Source: Dysgonomonas sp. Marseille-P4677
Lineage (GTDB): Bacteria > Bacteroidota > Bacteroidia > Bacteroidales > Dysgonomonadaceae
Reading direction: 5' to 3'
Length of the DNA: 64,000 bases
Assembly (NCBI RefSeq): GCF_016652235.1
Contig: NZ_JAEPKU010000005.1
Span: forward strand, 1-64,000
Under the pieces are notes generated by a model, which had not been told where the DNA came from, did no database searches, and saw only the letters and a list, made by a program, of their open reading frames with translations. The translations under genes were made by a program, and so were the position numbers. Shown piece by piece: positions 63,001-64,000 of the stretch; within the stretch, counting starts at the first letter, position 1, and every line of letters begins with the position of its first letter.

Positions 63001-64000
63001 CCTTTCTATGTTTGATTTCGATCAGGATAATAATACTGAACTCGTTTATCGGGATGAGACCCATTTGCGCATTATGGATGGAGTAACCGGTACAAACAAA
63101 GAGACATTCGTCTGTCATTCAGCTACTCATAGTGAATATCCTATTATTGTAGATATAGATAAGGATGGTCATGCTGATATTATTGTTTCCGGATCCAATA
63201 CATTGGAAGATCGTATAACAAACATCAGATTGAAAAGATATTCAGGAACTAACAATGACTGGGCTCCTGCACGAACAGTCTGGAATCAACATGGTTATAA
63301 TTCAGTTCATATCAAAGAGGATCTGACAGTTCCCCGCTTTCAACTCAATCCAAGCACGATATTCCCGGGAAAAGACAAAATATTAGGCACAAGTGACGAT
63401 GTACGTCCATATAACGGTTTCTTATTACAGCAAACAGTTCTCAACCGTGATGGTTATCCATTGTTTTTAACTCCGAATGTACAGATTGTTAACTCCGACC
63501 AAATAGCTTACGAATATGATTCCGAAACGGATAGGTTGACTATTAAAAATCTGGAATTGACCAACAAAGGCGATGCAACGCTGAATGCACCGATAATGGT
63601 ATCGATTTACAAAGATGCGATCAATTCAGGAAATCTTATTACAACCCATCAAGAGCCAGCAAGCATAGCTAAAGGTGAAACAATTACTATTACCTTCGAG
63701 ATAGAAGGCTTCGGAAAACATATTCCTACCGACAAACTGATTATAAGCATCAATGACGACGGAACAGGAAAAACCAATCAGCCTGTATGTGAAGAATGTG
63801 AGCCGAATAACAGCAATTCGTTTGCTAATTTAGATATCAGCAGTTTGGCATGGGCAGAGCCATATCGTAATTGTATCGGAGGAACCGTGCAATTTAAATC
63901 GGCTGCACTTAATGCCGTTGCATACGAATGGATACACCCTGACGGTATGCAATTGGCAGCAACCAAAGATGCCAGCAAAGCCAATCTTGCATTAACCGAC
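60041..64000 (+). CDS. Large IgGFc-binding/FG-GAP adhesin-like protein, partial at the right edge
   Basis: The frame starts at the ATG at 60041 and is open for 1,320 codons to the window end, so the C-terminus is missing. A signal peptide (about 1-24, ending A-I-S-Q) is followed by an IgGFc-binding-like N-terminal domain (about 90-430; C-Y-I-V-A-D-K-P-V-A-V-G-S-F near 300), an Ig/PKD-like region (about 470-610), and five FG-GAP/VCBS calcium-loop motifs of the D-x-D-x-D-G type near residues 773, 830, 880, 992 and 1040 (D-I-N-N-D-G-Y, D-I-D-N-D-G-Y, D-I-D-L-D-G-Q, D-F-D-Q-D-N-N, D-I-D-K-D-G-H). A CARDB-like domain lies near 1172. It looks like a giant adhesin of a secreted or surface type. Confidence 0.85.
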   Translation, partial: MKKILYILTLFVAFFSLDAISQGQVTTQGKEFYVAFGKNFTHEASSSSLDLQIRIVATNAATVTLTFTELGTSEVVNIAEGSVYTRPLTTTEKKAVYSSVTGKNSKSLHISSNEYISVFALNQAQASTDATNVLPINNLGTSYFHLSYKSIGGTGDGYTLIGSEDNTQVYENGILLTTLNRGEVYSYYVSSSDLTGTHITSDKPIAYFTTNSCVNIPIGYTACDCLYQQLASESTWGSTFLVPVTSQGVERIRVLASQNGTTITYQGGTLRTDIGKGSLSLNAGEFAEIEVRTVDKGCYIVADKPVAVGSFLTGVDYVVGSLGDPAFAWVPPVEQTVGQVAIAPFIPSGTTNLTNHYALIVAKTLDKNETKMGIGADPNSDLVGGTWIDHPSGYSFYSFQMTSRTDTYTFANPGGLTVMGYGVGNVESYYYLAASSSRKLDAYYSINDTHYQDYNGQVFCNGTAGPYAIKGVVQYPISGNPGDIRWLINGVEEVSAQDQLAWTLNSITPNIPVTITMRVKNNVGEVEDLSTTFTVSSINRPVITPSGTQLFSNGEQVMLTSTLADEYQWYLNGTAIAGATSHTYNASVEGIYTIITKNLAGCVSEASVPVMVKLYPDNISEADCFSDVPQTSFLPIEKNESNHNVHYLAQPFVGELDEYGSIDGKLEIVTTNHGATVGYSEAILVFDQDLKLKKTITTEFPMRATTTTPLALVRINPTDKYALIIAACYNDYSLYAYTTEGENGTKVWKSNASYYNVSTKMDKVQTTISPVIGDINNDGYPEILAGDRIFDAETGILLVELPDGGRGYRSLNSEGDITGNNLTSMPVLADIDNDGYLEVVGGNTTYKINITNRTGTTGNTATVLATAAAGKDGFTSVADIDLDGQLDVIVSYQTGTVAAGNRYPAIMVWNGATGDIIGGPTMPTDIGGGASRVFIGNMDNSYKYPEMAFSYVNKLVAFSYDPTGLTNTTKLVQKWITTTSDGSGATTLSMFDFDQDNNTELVYRDETHLRIMDGVTGTNKETFVCHSATHSEYPIIVDIDKDGHADIIVSGSNTLEDRITNIRLKRYSGTNNDWAPARTVWNQHGYNSVHIKEDLTVPRFQLNPSTIFPGKDKILGTSDDVRPYNGFLLQQTVLNRDGYPLFLTPNVQIVNSDQIAYEYDSETDRLTIKNLELTNKGDATLNAPIMVSIYKDAINSGNLITTHQEPASIAKGETITITFEIEGFGKHIPTDKLIISINDDGTGKTNQPVCEECEPNNSNSFANLDISSLAWAEPYRNCIGGTVQFKSAALNAVAYEWIHPDGMQLAATKDASKANLALTD

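Noticed and set aside
1-64000. CRISPR array, insertion sequence or prophage
   Set aside because: No regularly spaced repeats, transposase, integrase or phage genes were found.

Overview
The window looks like a chromosomal segment of an AT-rich member of the Bacteroidales, most like Dysgonomonas or Parabacteroides relatives. The signs are a TonB receptor paired with a DUF4249 lipoprotein, FimA/Mfa-type lipoprotein fimbrillins, GH92 mannosidase, DUF4831, DUF3244 and TPR-HTH proteins, TAnnTTTG -7 promoter boxes, and few Shine-Dalgarno sites. The genus is inference; no rRNA or tRNA gene was seen.

Region 1 (1-10 kb) is mostly minus strand. A nucleotidyltransferase-like gene runs off the left edge. 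A three-gene secreted glycosidase operon follows: an unassigned TIM-barrel enzyme, a DUF4965/glutaminase-A-like lipoprotein and a GH92 alpha-mannosidase. It is preceded by a striking double palindrome. Then come miaA and a polyprenyl diphosphate synthase. Region 2 (10-24 kb) runs on the plus strand: polA, five tandem paralogous multi-membrane GT-C/PTPS_related proteins with overlapping ends, a small membrane protein, a DedA/YqaA protein, a GyrB-like protein whose ATP-site motifs are eroded, and a radical SAM protein.

Region 3 (24-35 kb) holds a lysine-rich secreted peptide, an ECF sigma factor between two membrane proteins, the TonB receptor-DUF4249 pair, a DUF3244 protein with a TPR-HTH regulator, and uvrB. 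Region 4 (35-47 kb) is mixed: PlsC acyltransferase, LysM-binding-protein fusion, PorT-like barrel, methyltransferase, cobalamin adenosyltransferase and DUF2795. The 3' end of the DUF2795 gene is duplicated exactly (24 bp) about 1.08 kb away, around a lipoprotein gene, which looks like a gene-end insertion. A CYTH phosphohydrolase with an unknown membrane partner, an EamA transporter, a transaldolase-family gene and a C_GCAxxG_C_C protein follow.

Region 5 (47.6-64 kb) is a surface-appendage locus. An AraC regulator is followed by two fimbrillin/anchor-type lipoprotein pairs, a DUF3575 protein, an OmpA-PD40 protein, a Calx-beta-like protein, an orphan, a lipocalin-like protein and a very large IgGFc-binding/FG-GAP protein cut by the right edge. 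A large folded element between the first two fimbrial genes could set their expression ratio. This locus, the five-gene membrane array and the DUF2795 insertion are the most unusual parts of the window.
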